Shown: piece after piece, positions 61,500-64,000 of the stretch
Layout: every line of letters starts with the position of its first letter
Numbering within the stretch: the stretch's first letter is position 1
Assembly: GCA_012845835.1 (NCBI GenBank)
Contig: JABAKD010000009.1
Coordinates: 18,177,318 to 18,241,317, forward strand
Reading direction: 5' to 3'
Source of the DNA: Undaria pinnatifida
Taxonomy: Eukaryota > Sar > Phaeophyceae > Laminariales > Alariaceae
Length of the DNA: 64,000 bases
The notes under the pieces: model-generated
Told to the model about the DNA's origin: nothing
Seen by the model: only the letters and a program-made list of their open reading frames with translations
Database searches by the model: none
Program-made: the position numbers and the translations under genes

Positions 61500-62035
61500 C
61501 TGTAGAGATTCGGAAGATTTCTCAACGGGGCATGGGGCCCTATCTCCCCTGTGTGCGACGGAACTGCCCCCCATTGGTTGGCGAGCCTGTATCATCCTAG
61601 GGTAGGGCGGCGCTGTGGATCTCGAACCAATCATCGATTTTAGTCAACGCATTTGGGGTTTCCACACCGTGAGGGGCGGTGACGCCCCGAGAGAACTCGG
61701 TTTTATTCCCCGGTTTGTCTAACTTTTAGATATATAAAATGACCTCTGGACCGGAGATGGGACCCTATCGTCCCCGGGTGGAGCTGGTTCTATGATATAC
61801 GACCCTCAGCCAATCAGAGATCGGCCGGTCGGTGGGGTTGGGAATTTTCACAATGTACGGGGAGATATCAATCCTGTTGATATCAATCCTGTTGATATCC
61901 GTGTTCGTTCGCGGGTTGTCGGAGTTGTATATGTGTGAATGGATTCTGATCCTGGGTTCGGACCCTATCGTCCCCAGATGACGGAAACTTCATGTACGAC
62001 CCCCGGCCAATGGGCGACCAGCGATCAGACATAAA
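61500..62035 (+). repeat. Degenerate ~190-220 bp repeat, three units
   Basis: ACCCTATCGTCCCC- or GCCCTATCTCCCCT-type motifs, each followed by a GACC(C)-type block and CCAATNGG/CCAATCAGAG, recur near 61540, 61765 and 61965. Confidence 0.6.
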
Positions 62036-62395
62036 GACCATACCAGGTGTATATTTATATATTTTTGTCTAAACTCGAGCCTGAAATTCTTAACTGCCAA
62101 GTTCTTAGTTCAGTGAGCTATCGCGTACTACTAATACTCTATTTACCAGATAAGAGTGATCTGCAACAAGTAGCGGCATTATGATAGCCCTCGAGGAATT
62201 GAATGACGAAGGCAGCGACACCGTGTTTCACGCCTAGAATACCGTCAGCAAGTCTCTCCACGATCAGACTATACACACAAAGACAGTCGGTCTGCGGGCC
62301 TCGGACGTACATACTATCATGCATGGTGTAGCAGAAGCTGTGTGGCTCAGTGTGCTCCTCTCGGTGGCTACGTAGAGAACATGCAGCATAGATGG

Positions 62396-62881
62396 CCACC
62401 CACTTGCTGGCCCTTAATGCTTGGTTAAGTCAAAACATCAAGAAACGCACTCAAAACATCTCTTCGAGGCCAGACTAGAGGGTCAGTTTGCGTGTGGGCT
62501 TGGATTTATCCGATCGAAATATGATGAAGCTCGGAATCGGATTCACGCAAGAAAAGGCAGAAGTAAGTAGTCCACTGTTAGTCTATATCGATCTCTTGGC
62601 ATTACGTTACATTCTACAAGCGTAGACTATGTGCTGTGTGATGACCACCCACTTGCTGGCCCTTAATGCTTGGTGAAGTCAAAACATCAAGAAACGCACT
62701 CAAAACATCTCTTCGAGGCCAGACTAGAGGGTCAGTTTGCGTGTGGGCTCGGATTTATCCGATCGAAATATGAAGCTCGGAATCGGATGCACGCAAGAAA
62801 AGGCAGAAGTAGTCCACTGTTAGTCTATATCGATCTCTTGGCATTACTTTACATTCTACAAGCGTAGACTATGTGCTGTGT
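62396..62881 (+). repeat. ~245-bp tandem duplication
   Basis: Units at about 62397-62642 and 62643-62881 begin CCACCCACTTGCTGGCCCTT and end GCGTAGACTATGTGCTGTGT. They differ by a few bases and small indels. Confidence 0.9.
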
Positions 62882-63114
62882 GGTAACGGTTTTAACTCTC
62901 TATCGAATAATGAATCGAACAAGTCGAAGTGCTGCCCTGCCCTACCCGGAGCATCGCCGGCACCCATGCGGAGCCCTGGTGAGAACCAATTATAATTCAC
63001 TTCAATTTTATACCTCAGCGGGTACCCCCGGCCAATACCAGATTTGCTCTGTACATGTACCGCCAGTTTATGTCCAGTTTATGTACCTAAGCACAAGTGT
63101 ACGTCGGTACCTTG

Positions 63115-63430
63115 CCGGCGGTATATACTGCCGGTACTGCCGGTATATGTATTCAAGTGTGTGCCCGTACCGATGCCGGTACCGGTACAGACTTTCGTAC
63201 CGGTACCGGGCGCTTCGGTAAGTTCGGTACGACATCAATACCGGTACCGGCGGTACCGATACATACTTTCGAACCGGTGCCGGACACTTCGGTAAGTTCG
63301 GTACACCTCCAATCCCGGTACCGGACCCATCGGTAACTTCGGTACGACGTCAATACCGGTACCGGACACTTCGGTAAGTTCGGTACGACATCCATACCGG
63401 TACCGAGAATACCGGTGCCGTACCGAACAC
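63115..63430 (+). repeat. Second CGGTACCGG minisatellite
   Basis: Six to seven units of the same ~45-bp pattern as 51600-52075 (ACTTCGGTAAGTTCGGTAC and ATACCGGTACCGG). Confidence 0.9.
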
Positions 63431-64000
63431 ACCCTTGAAACCTACTACTCGTAGTAGTATTGATCAATATGCACAAAGTCTAACTCTCTTTACCTTTTAT
63501 GCCTATACTTCCTGTTCCCTCTCAAGTATAAGGCCGCAGGGGATCTCTAACAAATCACATCCTCGGGTTTTTCGGTTTACTCTACTCTCTATAATAATGA
63601 GGCGCAGCGCTAAGCCTTTTTAGTTGGTTTTCCGAGGAGGAAAAGCTTCTTCATATCGGATCGCATACGAGGGTAGGGTGCCTCGAATTACTTTTTCTGG
63701 ATGTCTGTATGTGCATATGTTTTGTTTGTATCAAGTTTTTCGGCCACATTTGTCCACCGCACTCAGCGTACACGGCACCAAGGCCAGTTCCGACGGGTCC
63801 TGTGCGCGCACAAATGAGAGACAACTCTTCTCGTGCTGGTTTCGCTGCGAAAGCAGCTGAGTTAAATCGACACATGACGCGTGTGAAAATACGTGGAAGT
63901 GTGGTGAGCTAAAGCTTTATTTTTCCCCATCCGCCGGAGGATTAAAAAAAAAAGAAGCTATAAAGCCGTTGAGAGTTCGTCGAGATAGGGGCCGCAACGT
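63431..64000. other. Window end, nothing recognised
   Basis: Short ORFs only; none shows a domain or splice support. Confidence 0.4.

Overview
This window is nuclear DNA from an intron-rich, repeat-rich eukaryote. Genes carry many short introns, most of them phase 0, and protein tails are long and rich in Gly, Ser, Pro and Gln. Between genes lie Helitron-like, foldback and tRNA-derived repeats and minisatellites. This style fits a stramenopile, most plausibly a brown alga of the Ectocarpus kind. That placement is an inference; nothing here identifies the species.

Four multi-exon genes can be rebuilt with splice sites and reading phases that agree throughout. (1) <1..8006 (+): the 3' part of a FANCJ/BRIP1-type DNA helicase, using two GC-AG introns. 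(2) 11361..18285 (-): an ankyrin-repeat plus RING-finger protein of 951 residues, probably an E3 ubiquitin ligase. (3) 18694..26289 (+): a 728-residue RNA-binding protein with four KH domains, the first SF1-like and the others FUBP/PCBP-like. It is divergent from gene 2 across a 408-bp shared 5' region. (4) 37187..42879 (-): an 828-residue protein with three hnRNP-Q-type acidic domains and a C-terminal SAM domain but no RRM. Genes 1 and 2 converge, as do 3 and 4.

The rest is mostly repeats. A Helitron-like element (5' TC, 3' CTAG, A/T flanks) occurs twice in opposite orientation: 22171..23874 inside an intron of the KH gene, and 46722..48565. A family of foldback-like elements sharing a terminal module occupies 33.6-35.5 kb and 43.8-45.3 kb, with solo or diverged modules near 9.4, 16.7, 17.0, 28.2, 28.8 and 60.1 kb. 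A tRNA-derived SINE occurs at 53.4-53.8 kb (-) and 60.2-60.55 kb (+). A roughly 190-bp repeat has four copies. Two minisatellites share a CGGTACCGG-type unit. Several 80-530 bp tandem duplications fill 45-46 kb and 55-63 kb.

Between 49.0 and 52.6 kb (+) there are short protein-like exons that I do not recognise. Near 43.2-43.76 kb (-) there is a possible membrane-protein fragment that ends exactly at a foldback module. No rRNA, CRISPR or confident functional tRNA gene was found.
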